DNA from: Apostichopus parvimensis
Taxonomy: Eukaryota > Echinodermata > Holothuroidea > Aspidochirotida > Stichopodidae
Length of the DNA: 64,000 nucleotides
Assembly: GCA_000934455.1 (NCBI GenBank)
Contig: KN883845.1
Location: 108,205-172,204, forward strand
Direction of reading: 5' to 3'
A program made the position numbers and the translations under genes. The notes below the pieces were generated by a model. That model did not search any database. It saw nothing but the letters and a program-made list of their open reading frames with translations, and was not told the origin of the DNA. Shown in pieces: positions 22,550 to 35,196 of the stretch (positions are counted from its first letter, which is position 1; each line of letters opens with the position of its first letter).

Positions 22550-25180
22550 GTTCCTTGCGTAGGGGTATATGACAATACACATAATATTATCATCGCAAAA
22601 TTGGGCTCAAATAGTCAAAGTAATTGAGGTCCTACATGTACCCATAAAGTGACCAACACTATAGCCAACACTTTTGTGATCACAAATTGTAATCGGATTT
22701 TTGATTGGAAGGCACTTTTGAGATCTGAATATGGCGTCCAAAATGTAAGAAATATAAGGTCACCTACAAGCGGGTCAACAAATATGATAACATTGGTGAC
22801 CTCAGATCACATGACCGTTAAGTTTGAAAATGTTCCACCACCCCATTCACAACATGTCCCAAAATATACATCGTGTCATACCTTGGCACTAGGAGTTTAT
22901 TGCATTAAATGTCTAAAAAATAACTCTGAACTTGTATAACTTCACACGCAAAGGTCACCTGGGGGTCAACCCATTGACATTTTTGATCAATGAGACCTAA
23001 ATAGAGCATCAAAACTGTAAGAATTCAAACATTTTTTCTTAACCCATTTTCTCCCCCCAAAATACTACTTTTTTAACATTAATTGACCTTTGGTGACCTT
23101 GGATCACATGACCGTTAAGTTTGAAAATATTCCCCTATACCATTCGCAACCCGTCCCAAAATATCAACCGTGTCACACCTTGGCACTGGGAGTTATTGCA
23201 CTAAATGTCTGAAAATTAACTTTGACCTCATATAACTTCACACAAAAAGGTCACCTGGGGTCAANNNNNNNNNNNNNNNNNNNNNNNNNNNNNNNNNNNN
23301 NNNNNNNNNNNNNNGGCACTGGGAGTTATTGCACTAAATGTCTGAAAATTAACTTTGACCTCATATAACTTCACACAAAAAGGTCACCTGGGGTCAAACC
23401 ATTGACATTTTTGATTGGTGAGACGTGAATATAGCATTAAAATATAAATATTCAAACATTTTTTTCTTTGTCCATTTTCTCCCCTCAAAATACGTTGTTT
23501 AACATTAATTGACCTTTGGTGACCTCGGATCACATCAACGTTAAGTTTGAAAATATTCCTCTATACCATTTGCAACTTCTCCCAAAATATCAACCGTGTC
23601 ACACCTTGGCACTGGGAGTTATTGCATTAAATGTCTGAAAATTAACTTTGACCCTTGTGTAACTTTGCACACAAAGGTCAAACACGGGTCAACCTATTGA
23701 CATTTATGATCAGAAGGTACCTTTGACATCTGAAAACAGCATCGAAACTGTAAAAATCCCCAAAACACTTAAAGGTCACCAGAGGTGAAATTGAGGTCAC
23801 CCAGATGCGGGTCGACAATTGGATTACATTGAAGCAATTCCCAACCTTAACTGACAATTCGTTCTCAAGTTATCGCAAGAATGCTGGTTTTTTAACATTA
23901 ATTGACCTTTGGTGACCTTGGATCACATGACCGTTAAGTTTGAAAATATTCCCCTATACCATTCGCAACTTGTCCCAAAATATCAACCGTGTCACACCTT
24001 GGCAATGGGAGTTATTGCACTAAATGTCTGAAAATTAACTTTGACCTCATATAACTTCACACACACAGGTCACCTGGGGTCAACCCATTGACATTTTTGA
24101 TTGGTGAGACGTGAATATAGCATTAAAATATAAATATTCAAACATTTTTTTCTTTGCCCATTTTCTCCCCCCAAAATACTAGTTTTTAACATTAATTGAC
24201 CTTTGGTGACCTCAGATCACATGACTGTTAAGTTTGAAAATATTCCCCTATACCATTTGCAACTTGTCCCAAAATATCAACCGTGCCACACCTTGGCACG
24301 GAGTTATTGCATTAAATGTCTGAAAATTAACTTTAACCTTGTATAACTTCACACACAAAGGTCACCCGGGTGTGGACCCATTGACATTTTTGATCGGAAG
24401 GTACCTTTGATATCCAAATCTAGCATCAAAACCAAACACTTTCTTTTTTGCTCGTTTTCTCCCAAAATAAGCACATATTTTATACTGTGACCTTTGACCT
24501 TTTGACCTTGGTTTCAGATGTAGTTTGATCTCCTGATTCCAAAAATCAACATGACAAGTCTGTACAGCCATGTTAACTCCGACCGAAAACTTTGACCCCA
24601 TATAACTTCGCACACAAAGGTCACACGGGGTCAACCATGTGATATTTATGATCGGAAGGTACCTTTGAAATCTGAAAATAGCATCGAAACTGTAAAAATC
24701 CCCAAAACACTTAAATGTCACCGGAGGTCAAATTGAGGTCAAGGGTCACCCAGATGCGGGTCGACAATTGGATTACATTGAAGCAACTCCCAACCCTAAC
24801 GGACAATTCATTCTCAAGTTATCGCAAAAATACTTGTTTTTTAACATTAATTGACCTTGGATCACATGCATGTTATGTTTCAAAATGATCCCCTAACCAG
24901 TTCACAACTTGTCCCAAAATATCAACCTTGTCGCACACTGGCACTGGGAGTTATTGCAGTTTTAATATTTTGGGTTTTTGGACCATAACTGACCTTTGTG
25001 GGCACCAAAAACAATAGGGCACACCTCCATATGGCGGATCTATAGTCCAAGTTTGGCCTCAATCCAACTTTCCCTTATTGAGATAGAGCGTACCCAAGCA
25101 AGTGTCACAGACGCACACACAGACACACACACACACGCCAACCTGACTACATAGGTTCCTTTTGCTAAAGGAAGGAACCA
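22550..25180 (-). repeat. Tandem TGACCT-rich repeat array with a hairpin head
   Basis: Units of about 295 bp (some about 395 bp) are marked by CACATGACCGTTAAGTTTG near 22808, 23106, 23529, 23924, 24217 and 24855, with the phrases CACTGGGAGTTATTGCA and TTGACCTTTGGTGACCT. On the minus strand the element starts with the hairpin at 25179-25154 followed by CTATGTAGTC and a TG-type microsatellite (25098-25138). A short GGTTCCTTGC lies at the far end (22551). It sits in the intron between exons 3 and 4 of integrase copy 2. Confidence 0.78.
23265..23314. other. Assembly gap (50 N)
   Basis: Fifty N bases inside the tandem array. The sequence just before the gap (about 23183-23264) is essentially repeated just after it (from 23315), so the true copy number is unknown. 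Confidence 0.99.
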
Positions 25181-27434
25181 AAAACAAACATGAATTACAA
25201 CCATGATCATTCCAAAATCGTATTGTTCAAGTACAACTGTTGTCTTATTTTAAAAATTAATAGCAATGTCAAACAAAGCATCCACTGGTGGTTGCCACAT
25301 ATAACACACACATCATCCAATTTGTGTACTGCACATATGATAATATCATCACTGTCCATTGTTTTATGATTTAACCAATGTGTCTGCCAACATACAATAT
25401 CAGCCGTTGCTTAATACTCAAGAAACTTGATTTTTTTTAAATCACCCTTTTTATACATCTTGTAACATGTGAGTGGCCTAAGATGCAGAAGGCAATGAAA
25501 TTATATGTTAAGCATGTATGCTTTATGTCAACTTCCTAAATGTATATCGGATGTAGGCCTACCTTATTATTTTATGATTTCCATCAATATGCCACAGTGA
25601 GTTAGGACCAGGAACACTGTACTGCCTTCTGTGAAGCGCTACTCTCTTTCTGGTCTCCACTCCTAAAAAAGGAAAAGGGTGTTTGTTCTAAGACAATTGA
25701 ACTTTCAAGGAGTAAGGAACTCAAATATGACATGCTGCAAAAGCCATAACACAAAAGCCATGAACCAACCCACTTAAATACTATTTTAATATTGTCACTG
25801 GATGACAAAACTAAGAAAACATCAAATATGGAATCTTTAAAATGGGATTTGGAATGTTGTTTAAAGAAGTCAACAGTCATTAGTCAGAGAAGGTAACCTA
25901 CACAAATTCAACGGGTAAAGGTCAACTGAGAGCAGGATTGGTCAAAATATGAGATCTTTACCATTTTCATGTATACTTCTCCTCACAAGACTTTGCACCT
26001 CATTTTGACCACTGTTGACAGATGTCAATTGATGAAGGGTAACCAATCCACCTAATAGGTGGATGAAAGGTCAATATCATGGTCATCAAGAAAGGTCAAA
26101 ATACAAAATCGTTTAATCTGCTTCTTTTCTAAGAGACTCTCAGTGACAGGACCAAGGTTAGTGACAATCATTTGCTGATGATTGTATATGAGTACAATAT
26201 ACATAACTTGACATGAATATATGGTGAAAGGTCATAATGTTCAGTCAAATTGCTCTTTTCCCCATGACTTTTCCGTATTTTTGTTATTGACAATCATAAC
26301 TTGTTGTAAGTTAATAAAAACTGGTACAAGAATAGAATATCAACTGTCAATTACACAATATAAAGGAGAGACCGAAACCTACAATCACACAAAATGTAAC
26401 TCATTTAAGGGATGTTGCCTTCAATGTGTTGCACATGGGGATCAGGTGTTAGAATTAAATTGACTCAGGCACTGACAAATTCATTGGAGGTCATATGTGG
26501 AGGTATAGTAATAAATTAACATCCATTTGCAACATTCACTATTCTGGGTACTTGTATAACTAAAATTGTGTTACCTTTCTTGGTGAACATCACAGCAACC
26601 GACGTACAGTATATCCAAATTTGCATGTTGAAATTATACTTTCCAAGGCAAATTTGTTCCATAGGCCTATGTGAATTGTATTAATTCTCATACTCACTCT
26701 TCAGGTGAAGTACTTTTGCCTTCTGTATTTCAATTTAACATGTAATGAATGGCCCAGATTTAATAGTGTATATATTTCAGACCTTGTCTTGGGTGAGATG
26801 AAGTAATTGCACAAGGCTCCTAAAAAGTTTGACAGTACCTTATGAAATTGTTAGAGATAAGTGCCCTTCAGTTTTAGTTCGGATAAAGTTGGAACAGTTA
26901 CGTAGGCAATATGCCATATAGACTTTCTTACTGAGTTCATAACTCTACAAAGAGATTGATGATGCATCCATCTGTACGTACATTATTTGTGCGTAGTGAT
27001 ATTTTGACATGATAGTTTGTGGTGTATTTATATGGCTCAGAATGACTAAGCTAAGGAATATTCAAGACATTTTGCATGTAGGTTGCCTCATAATTTCCTC
27101 AAGTTGATGGGATGAAACACTTCATGAAAATGTTTAACATGTAAACCACTGTACTCATCACTGTTGTAAGCAGGGGTCATGTTACCTGAAAAGTACTGAA
27201 CTATTTAATGTAATTATACATGTATTACAAACTACCAGTGTTGCACATTGTTTACCTTTCACCCATGAAACAATTGATCCCACCTCATTTCATGACTATG
27301 TTAACAACATACCACCAGGGCCAGCAACCATCTTCTCACCACATGATGGATTCTTTCCAACAGCAGCTTTCACGATCTCATCCAACTCTGCATCTAAACA
27401 GAAAATAGCTAATTTCACTTTCATGCTAATGATT

Positions 27435-27458
27435 GAAGAAGAAGAAGAAGAAGAAGAA
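27435..27458. repeat. (GAA)n microsatellite
   Basis: About eight consecutive GAA triplets, just upstream (minus strand) of integrase copy 2 exon 2. Confidence 0.95.
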
Positions 27459-28203
27459 AAGATGTACACTGGTGTCATGTACCAAGATGCACTGCACACT
27501 GATGATATCCTGGATAAATGTACGTCATGAAATGAAACCATGGTCGTATTTGTACTCTTTGGTTCTGAGAATGAATAAATGTTCACACTGTAATGGAAAT
27601 TCCCATGAAAGTATCTTTTTAAGTTTGCGAAAAACATTATTTGAAAGAACCACATTGTCTATTCATGGAGGCTGCAATATTGTATACGAAATTAATGATT
27701 TTCTTCTTCAATTCTCTACCATCTGGAAACTATCATATCCTAGTCCTACAGAATGTGCCGTATGGACTAATAGTGTAGATTGACAAATAAGATAGCTAAG
27801 GAAAGGGATGTATACAAATTTTAAGACAATGACATCATCATTTTTCATATTAAGATCAATTAGGGAGGGTGTCTATTCCCTGCTCACACCCTAGCCCTCT
27901 CTTTCAAGTACTAGTGTGACTTTTTCCCCTTCAATAACCCGCAGTGCACGACTACAAGTGTTACCACATTTGGAACTTCGCCCTTGACCTTTTCAACAGA
28001 CTGTGTTGCCTTTAGGACATATAAAATAATTCAACACAACTTTAACCTTATACTCAGGGGGAGTTTGTTGACAGTGGAGGGCAATTTTGCGAGGTTGCAA
28101 GTTTACTGTCAACCACATATAGCCTAGCCTTCTAAGTTCTAGTACTAATGTACCTATAACCGTATTCCTTTGGATTTGAACAGTTTCAGTGTTATCTTAG
28201 ACA

Positions 28204-28440
28204 GGCCTGTAGCCACAGTAGAGGGGGGTTGGTACATGTATCCCCACCCCCATTTTTTTTTTTAATTTATAAAATGCTAAGGTTGTAAATATACAGCAAA
28301 TAGAATAAAAATATAGGTGAAAAAATGGAACAATTTGCATCATTTGGCATCTAAAACCACTCGCTTTAAACCCTTCCCTAGGTGGGCCCCCTCTCTTCCA
28401 CCCCCAAAAATGTGTTACTCTTGCTACATATGCCTTACAA
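28204..28440. repeat. Possible degenerate hAT-type MITE
   Basis: It begins CAGGCCTGTAGCCACAG, close to the hAT end at 1652, and ends near CTTGCTACATATGCC, which resembles a mutated matching end. C-rich and G-rich subterminal runs are also shared. No clear target duplication is visible, so this is tentative. Confidence 0.35.
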
Positions 28441-28715
28441 CTTACAAGTCTTAGAAATGCATTGCAGCATGCTAAATGTTTGTAGGCCTTGATCTTTGGG
28501 GGAAGTTTGTGAAGGGGCTGCGTGATTGGAATTTAGGAGAATCTGTCAGGGTTTGTATATCGAGAGGACGAGTTTGCTAGACTGACAACCATTATTAATA
28601 ATAACATGCCTACTGGTAGTACTACGGATGTCATTGTATTTGGCAATATTACTAGCCTAGAACTTATCCTATTTCTCAACATAGATAATGTACTACTAGT
28701 ACTAGGCAGACGTAC

Positions 28716-28866
28716 CATTCACTGCACTTTGAACATCTTTGTTTCGAAGGTTGTATTCTTTCCTCCGACTCTTCACAGTCCTTTCAGAGCATCCCATATA
28801 CTCTGCAATCTTCCTGTTCGTGTACCCCAAGAAAATATAATGCTTAAATTGGTCGACTTCCGCCAT
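28716..28866 (-). CDS. Integrase-core gene, first exon (helix-turn-helix)
   Basis: ATG at 28866-28864 opens 50 codons plus one base, ending at a GTACGT donor. The product begins MAEVDQFKHYIFLGYTNRKI and continues AEYMGCSERTVKSRRKEYNL, a helix-turn-helix of the type that starts this integrase family. Its phase (one leftover G) fits both known exon 2 versions, at 27393 and 20510, because both start with AT-GCA. It is the only candidate first exon I find for either copy. Confidence 0.8.
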
Positions 28867-28989
28867 GACTGTCGACTAATGGCTCAGTAAATATTAATTG
28901 TTATACGTGCGTATAGTAAGCATTTGCAGCGCAATTTGAATTTCGAGCGAAAAGCTATTTCATTTTCTTCAAGTGCTTCAGCAATTGTT

Positions 28990-29330
28990 GAACAGCGCCG
29001 ATGGCAACAACGTAAGTTTAGACAACGGAACCAACTTTAGACGGCAACGTAGGTTTAGACAACAACGTAAGTTTAGGCAGCAACGGAAGTTGAGACAAAA
29101 ACGGAAGTTTAGACAACCACGAAAGTTTAGACAACAACGAAAGTTTACACAACAACGGAAATTTAGGCAACAACGTAAGTTAAGGCACCAACAAAAGTTT
29201 AGGCAACAACGGAAGTTTAGGCAAGAACAAAAGTTTAGGCAACAACGTAAGTTTACAGAATAACGTAAGTTTAGGCAACAATATGGTAAAAACAGCAACA
29301 ACAAGTTAGTTTAGACAGCAACAAAGTTAG
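28990..29330. repeat. 18-bp minisatellite (AAGTTTAGGCAACAACGG)
   Basis: About 17-18 imperfect copies of an 18-bp unit run from about 28990 to 29330, some 130 bp upstream of the integrase first exon. The 18-bp period keeps one frame open on each strand (FRQQRK repeats on plus), so the apparent repeat protein is a by-product of the period and is not annotated as a gene. Confidence 0.9.
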
Positions 29331-30802
29331 TTTAGACAACGAAATAAGGTTGCCCTTTTCTCATTCCATAGCAATCGCTTATCACATTCGAAGATGTCGC
29401 CATTATCGTGGTTTAATGAATTTTATATATACGTTTTCTCAGTTGAAATTTATTATACCAATCGGTTTATGCGTGCATGTAGCATACAGTGTGATAGCGT
29501 ACTGACGCTACGACGGTGCAAACGCATGCAGCATGATCATCTATGGAGAGAGTATTCAAATGTGCGGTTATAAATTTCGTTATCTTATGGGCTTTCGTAT
29601 TATTGTTTTTCCTCTATGTTGCTTATAAGTTTCCGTAATTCAACTTTATTGTTTTTATTATTAACATGCGTTGTAGTTACATGTAGAGCTCGCTTGGCAA
29701 CGAGACATACCACCGCGCCGCGGTGCAACCTTGCAGTTTATTTAATATATTCAAACGTATAACGTAATTCATTGGAGATGTAGGTATGTTGTTGATTTGT
29801 TGCTTGTCAACGTTTCTTTAGCTGTATATTTAATAGGGGAGTGTAAAGTTGAATTAACCAGCGTATTATTTGTATCGCGGTCTAGGCTACTATAGTGGGG
29901 ATTGTTTACACGTGGTTCTGCTTGGTTAGGCCTGTGAGCTCGTTCTTAGTTATGACCGGATACTGGTCGGAAAGATGTATACAGTTGCTATTAACCTACT
30001 TTCTACTTGTTTACCGTAAGTTGTGTATGTTATAAGTTGACCTAGAAGTTACAGGTTCTGGTTGGCTGAATATTTCTTCCTATGTTGTTAAGGCCACTGA
30101 GTTTTGTCAAATGTAATGTACGGATGCCCTTTAGTGCCGAAAGTTTTAAACACCTACTTCAAAGTTACATGATATTTTCTTACTATTAAGTATGCTTTAT
30201 GCTACTAGTTACACTGTTTTCTGGCTTTTTTCCTTGCAGAAATCTTACACAGTTCTTGAATTTTAGTTTATCAATAAATGAAAGACGAAATTGCAGCAAC
30301 GTGTCATAGACACCTTTTTTTTCTAAATCGATTTTATTTACATCGATTTCACAAGAGGCTATATATTATAGCAAGCGCTGAAAATATATGGAACCATGAA
30401 ACACAATAATCATGAAGAAAAATGATGTAGGGTATTTCACGACAAAACAAAGAGATGTATACAGATGTTATTAAGAGCCTATAAAGTTTACATAACTTAG
30501 TGCAATAAATCATGATGATGGTTGCAAAATGGTACAGTCCTAATACACCAAACTTGCTCAAGCATCAGTATGGTAACAGTACACTTTACGTTCGTATGTA
30601 TGCGATACAAATTTCTGATCGGTAAATGTAGAATATATTAGTGGTTTACAACATACGTGTATGCAATACACGATTGAACAAAGTATACCTAAGAATCCCG
30701 CGGTTTATTGTCGCTTAATGTACATACTGAAGTGGGGACTATACCTAGACTACTTAGTTTTTGTACCAGCCAAATTTAGGTCAGTTTTCATCGCAGCCTG
30801 AG
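29331..30802. other. Non-coding stretch
   Basis: I find no exon, RNA gene or transposon end that I can support. It is AT-rich with no conserved motif recognised. Confidence 0.4.
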
Positions 30803-33800
30803 ATCTATCGGCCGAGTTGCAAATTATAGAATCCAACGACGGAAGTCAAATAGGCGAAGGTAGGCCAATACCAAGGACTAACGCTAAGTACAGGCGAGGA
30901 CTGTACAAACGCTACCTTGACGGTGAAAACGCGGTAGGGCCTTAATCTTATCGTAATTGACTAATACTACTACAACTAGTAGTAGTACAAAGTCAGACTA
31001 CCAAAGTCCTTACTTAGTTGTTGGCGTAGGCTGGGCTTCTGTGCCTTGTAAACAATGTTTCGAAGCTGCTCCAAAAGGTAATACTAATAGGGTTTTAGGT
31101 ATGATCAAGAGGAACTTAAGTTTTTGGAAAGAGGACATTGTTACAGTTAGGCTTTATAAGCATTTGGTAACGCCTCACCTGGAGGCTGGAGAATGCAGTG
31201 CAGACTTGGGCCCCATATTGTGCTAAGGATAAAGAGTGCTTGAGACGGTCCAGAGGAGGGCTACTAGGATGATTAGTTCCTTAAAATGTGTCCCTTGTTA
31301 TAGGAGGTTACAGCTGCCGAATCACAGCACAATGGAGCTTAGGATTAGGAGGCAATGTGGTGACTTGATTTGGGTTTGAAGACTGTTTATGGTTTTGACA
31401 ATTTATCCTTCACTGACTTTTTCTGGTTTGCTAATAGTAGCATCGGCACTGAATTATTCCCTGTTAGATTATTTCAAACATTGATTATTTTCAATATTAT
31501 CGTCATAAAAATATGATCCGTTTTCAGAGAATTACTAGAAAAACTGTTCTTTACATTTCAGAACATGGTGGTCCAGTTAGATAAAGAAGTCACTGAGTCT
31601 GGTTTTTAGATTTTGTTAACATGTAATGACTATTAAAAGAGTAAAATTCAGTAATTTTACCATATTTCATTGAGTCCTATTAATTTTTTTATTTAAGCTT
31701 CCCAGAGAAACTGCCAAGAGATGGGCTCAGAGAAATGTGCCTGTCAGTAGCAACGAAAATTTAACTGCTTCCGAAAGTTCAGAAAAATTTGTTGGTCAAG
31801 GTTAGTTGAACAGTTATCCAATCATGTTTCTTCCTGCATTGTGTACATACTAGTGCTGCCACAATATTGTATATTTATATATCGAAATAGCCTTATTCTG
31901 TGATAACCCTCAAGCCTTACTATGCTTACAGCCCTTCACCCGCAGAGCCATCCAAAAGCCAGTACTAGGCCTTTTATAGACCTATACTTTCCTATAACGC
32001 ATAACAAGTCTTGACTATTGTTTAAATATGAGGACTACACTTCACTAGCAGAGTTAAAATAATCTCCACTTCATAAACTATCCATTTATTTCAAAACCAA
32101 TACTCCCAGGGACAGAGAGCAAAAATAAAAGATGAAAAGGGATGAACAATTTCTGCCTGCAGAAGGGTTGCGTCACCTTATCCAACCTACAGTAGGCCGC
32201 CATGGGAGTTGAGACAGTAACATTTGGCCAAGATGAAAACATACATTTACCCCAAGTACAAACGTTAATTTCAGAGTGAAAGAAAATCAAAATACCTCTT
32301 TCTAATTAAACATGTAAATCTTCAACTGTCACTACACAGTTGACTTTAACTTGACTTAGGAGTTATACCAGGCACTGAAGCTTTATTTTGAAATGAAACT
32401 CAAGTCTAATAATAGTTTCAAACATTTTAACCTTCGTAGATGCTGTGGTTTACACAGTGTGTGTGTGTACAGAGCTGAGCTTTAGTTCATGCACAGAAGT
32501 GTATCTGTCATTGCATGGCCGGTAAGTCTGCACAAGTGGGGCGTAGTTATGTCGTATGTAGGGAATCGAAGATTACAATTTTAACCTTATTTGAAATATA
32601 TCTATCCAATTTACTCACTTTCTTAAAAAACTTTCTTTTTAAAGATTCACGAAAGTCTGAAAGTGCAAAATTGTTTTGTGTTTTATATTTAAACTGAACA
32701 CTGTCTTGTGCACAATTTTTAATGTCATCGGCAAGACATTTCAGAGAATGTCCAAACTGTATGCAAGCAATTTCGGACTCTTCGCGCATGTATTCTCGCA
32801 CTTTTGTATAAATCCCATTAGGGAGTTCAATCAAGAGCTTTTTAGAATATGAAAAACTATATCAACACCTGGGATATCCGCTAGACCGAACCAAGGAAGA
32901 CAATGATGGCTTTGAAGATGTGTACGATGGTACAGAGTACCAAAAGACTGAAAGAAGTAGATATGACTAATCTCTGTTGTGGAATTGTGATGGTCTTCCA
33001 GTTTTTAAGTCATGATCATATCAGCTGAGGCCGATCCAGTGTTAAATTTTGGAACTTCCACCACTGTTAAGGAACAAGTTTACAATTATTGCAGGTCTTT
33101 GGTTTGGCTACAAGAAGCCTATAATGAATCTTTTTCAAGCCGTTTGTGAACAGCTGCCGTAATCTGTATACCAATGGTTTGCAGTGGGTACACCCAGTCA
33201 CACACATGGATATTGTATCCAAAGTATTCACATGTGTTAGTTCATGTCATGCTGTTGCACGCTGTGCCATTCCAAATATGGTGCAATTTAACAGTTTTTA
33301 CGGTTGTGGCCTATGTGAGCAGAAGGCAATGACTGTAGCAAAATGAAATGGAACTGTACGTGCTCTTCCCTTTGCAAATCCTCCAGCCAAGATCAGGAGC
33401 GATTGTGATATTGCCCAACAAGCAACTGAAAGTGGTAATTCGGAGAAGGGGGTCAAAGGACCATCTGATGTCGCTTCAATACCTCTATTTTCTGTGGCAA
33501 AGAGCTTTATAACAGATTATATGCATTGTGTGCTCTTGGGAGTGGTAAGAAGTATGTTGAACTTGTGTGTTGACTCTTCATGTCACCAAAGCCCCTGGTA
33601 CATCGGAACAACAGTGAAAGATATATACCAGAGATTGTTGTCCATCCAGCCTCCAAACTTCATAACTCGCACTCCACGTTCTTTAAGTACAAGAAAGTAT
33701 TGGAAGGCATCCGAATACAGAACATGGCTATTATGGTACGCTATACCAGTGCTCCAGGGGATCTGCCCTCCCATTACCTACAACATTTCATGCTATTTTC

Positions 33801-34745
33801 CATTTCCATTTTGCTACTACTATCGAGATCAGTAAGTTAGAGAAATGTCCGACTCACAAGGCACTAGCTGGATTCATTTGTGGAGGATGTCCAAACTCTT
33901 TATGGGACTGGGCACTGCTCCTTCAATGTGCATCAACTTATACACCAAATAATACACCTTCCTTTGACAGTGCAGCGTTGGGGGCCTCTTTGGGTCAATT
34001 CTGCTTTCCCTTTCGAAGACACCAATCAGATATTGAACAAAATGACACTTGGCACACATGCTGCTCATTTACAGGTACGAATGTCAATTGCCAGAATGTA
34101 GGGTACTCATTTGAATACTTAAGTATTGCAAACATAATGTATAATATTTGCTGCCTGCTTCAAATTTGTTAACCTGATTTTTTCGTTTTTTCCCTTATTC
34201 AGGTTGTTGGTGCACTGGCAGTCACTCGAAAATTGGAGAATTATAAGCAGCAGGTAGAGGGTGATGAGGAAGTTCTTCATTTAGCAGGTACAACAACAGG
34301 GAAAAAGACACGTACAATTCAAGACAGATTGACAGCTGACCTTTCCTTTGTAGACAAAGGATCAAAGCAAGTACTTGAAGGTCCTGCCTCAGAAGCAGCT
34401 TTTAGGCACATTGGAACACCGATGATGCATGAAGTTTATGTATACAAACGGGCAGTAGTTGGCTCATTAATGGTCCATATCAGAAGGTATGAAGACAGGG
34501 GGAGGCTCAACAGCTGAAGCGTAACAACAGTACAGTTTTTTTTAAAGATGGACCCCAGTTGAAACTTGGTAAAGTGGAATACTTTTTTCAAGACCATGAC
34601 CGAGGGTACGCTGTTATTACCCTGCTGAACTCTTCGTTACAGAAGTGTATACATCAAGAGTCAAAGAGTCAAATGGAACGAGTGACTTGTCTTAGCAAAA
34701 CAAATGACCTCATTGTGGTCAACTTGTCCTGAATTGTATATATAC
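30803..34745 (+). pseudogene. CACTA/EnSpm (tnp2-like) transposase gene, interrupted
   Basis: The first visible exon ends at 30933 (YKRYLDGENA, GTAGGG donor) and joins in phase to 31698-31800 (LPRETAKRWAQRNV, ending KFVGQ). From about 32835 the main body reads FLEYEKLYQHLGY, NCDGLPVFKS, then SCHAVARCAI and FYGCGLCEQ, FITDYMHCVLLGVVRSML, SWYI-type motif PWYIGTTVKDIYQRLL, CSFNVHQLIH and WGPLWVNSAFPFEDTNQIL. A GTACGA donor near 34075 and an acceptor near 34202 lead to VVGALAVTRKLENY. It matches the tnp2-type transposase family of marine-animal CACTA elements as I recall it. In-frame stops (near 32968, 33012 and 33343) and several frameshifts break it. The end runs close to the N gap, so element termini cannot be seen. 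Confidence 0.78.
31070..31400 (+). pseudogene. Non-LTR retrotransposon fragment (end of reverse transcriptase region)
   Basis: The frame from about 31078 reads NTNRVLGMIKRNL...VRLYKHLVTPHLE, the conserved sequence following the reverse transcriptase core of many LINEs. After frame changes the match continues as VQRRATRMISSLK and ELRIRRQCGDLI. No catalytic motifs remain. It lies in the intron between the first two exons of the CACTA gene. The clade cannot be fixed from this piece. Confidence 0.75.
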
Positions 34746-34780
34746 ACATTATACAACGCGCGCGTAACGCTCGAAAAATG

Positions 34781-34930
34781 NNNNNNNNNNNNNNNNNNNN
34801 NNNNNNNNNNNNNNNNNNNNNNNNNNNNNNNNNNNNNNNNNNNNNNNNNNNNNNNNNNNNNNNNNNNNNNNNNNNNNNNNNNNNNNNNNNNNNNNNNNNN
34901 NNNNNNNNNNNNNNNNNNNNNNNNNNNNNN
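34781..34930. other. Assembly gap (150 N)
   Basis: A run of 150 N between the CACTA pseudogene and the following nuclease-family element. Reading frames spanning it are artefacts. Confidence 0.99.
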
Positions 34931-35196
34931 GGCCCTGTTTTGAGGCCTGGGAAGTGCTATTTCCGGTGATCTAGGGGGTATTTTATCAGAAAAATGTAAG
35001 CTACGTGCCAACCTGTGGTAGCGCTTCACTTAGATTGTGTCAGGTAGTGCCCAGGGCGTACAAAACAATTCATACAGCTATGTCCTGTACATGACATACG
35101 CGTGGTAAATCTGCCCTAGTGCACGCGTGCACACGAGTAGTCGAACGATGGGGGGAGGGCGCGTTCGTGCTTCTCGCACCGGGGCCCGTACCCTTC

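Larger units (their letters stand above)
22168..27393 (-). pseudogene. DDE integrase-core gene, copy 2 exons 2-4 (decayed)
   Basis: Exon 2 (27393-27313) encodes AELDEIVKAAVGKNPSCGEK and stops short at a GTATGT donor, lacking the roughly 22 residues that copy 1 has after GEKMV. Exon 3 (25662-25563, 100 nt as in copy 1) encodes LWHIDGNHKIIR. Exon 4 (22450-about 22168) encodes [14 protein letters not shown] and [16 protein letters not shown]. The frame breaks at 22427-22436 (a base missing in the IHGGIDG motif) and again near 22365-22375 before MLSAFKEGV. The donor expected after DMFT reads TTAAGT instead of GTAAGT. Catalytic-motif residues remain, but the copy is clearly broken. The intron between exons 3 and 4 holds a large repeat array. 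Confidence 0.8.

Noticed and set aside
28973-29263. Apparent basic repeat protein (FRQQRK units) and its antisense Cys-rich counterpart
   Set aside because: An 18-bp tandem repeat keeps frames open by period alone; no start context, domain or conserved neighbour supports a gene.
29331-30800. Possible additional genes between the minisatellite and the CACTA exon
   Set aside because: Short open frames only, without motifs or credible splice-linked exons.
32547-32834. 95-codon minus-strand frame (ending KVKIVIFDSLHTT)
   Set aside because: It has fair length but no recognised domain and lies in the intron region of the CACTA pseudogene; not supported as a gene.
34661-35029. Frames running through the N gap
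   Set aside because: Unknown bases were read as codons; there is no real sequence there.
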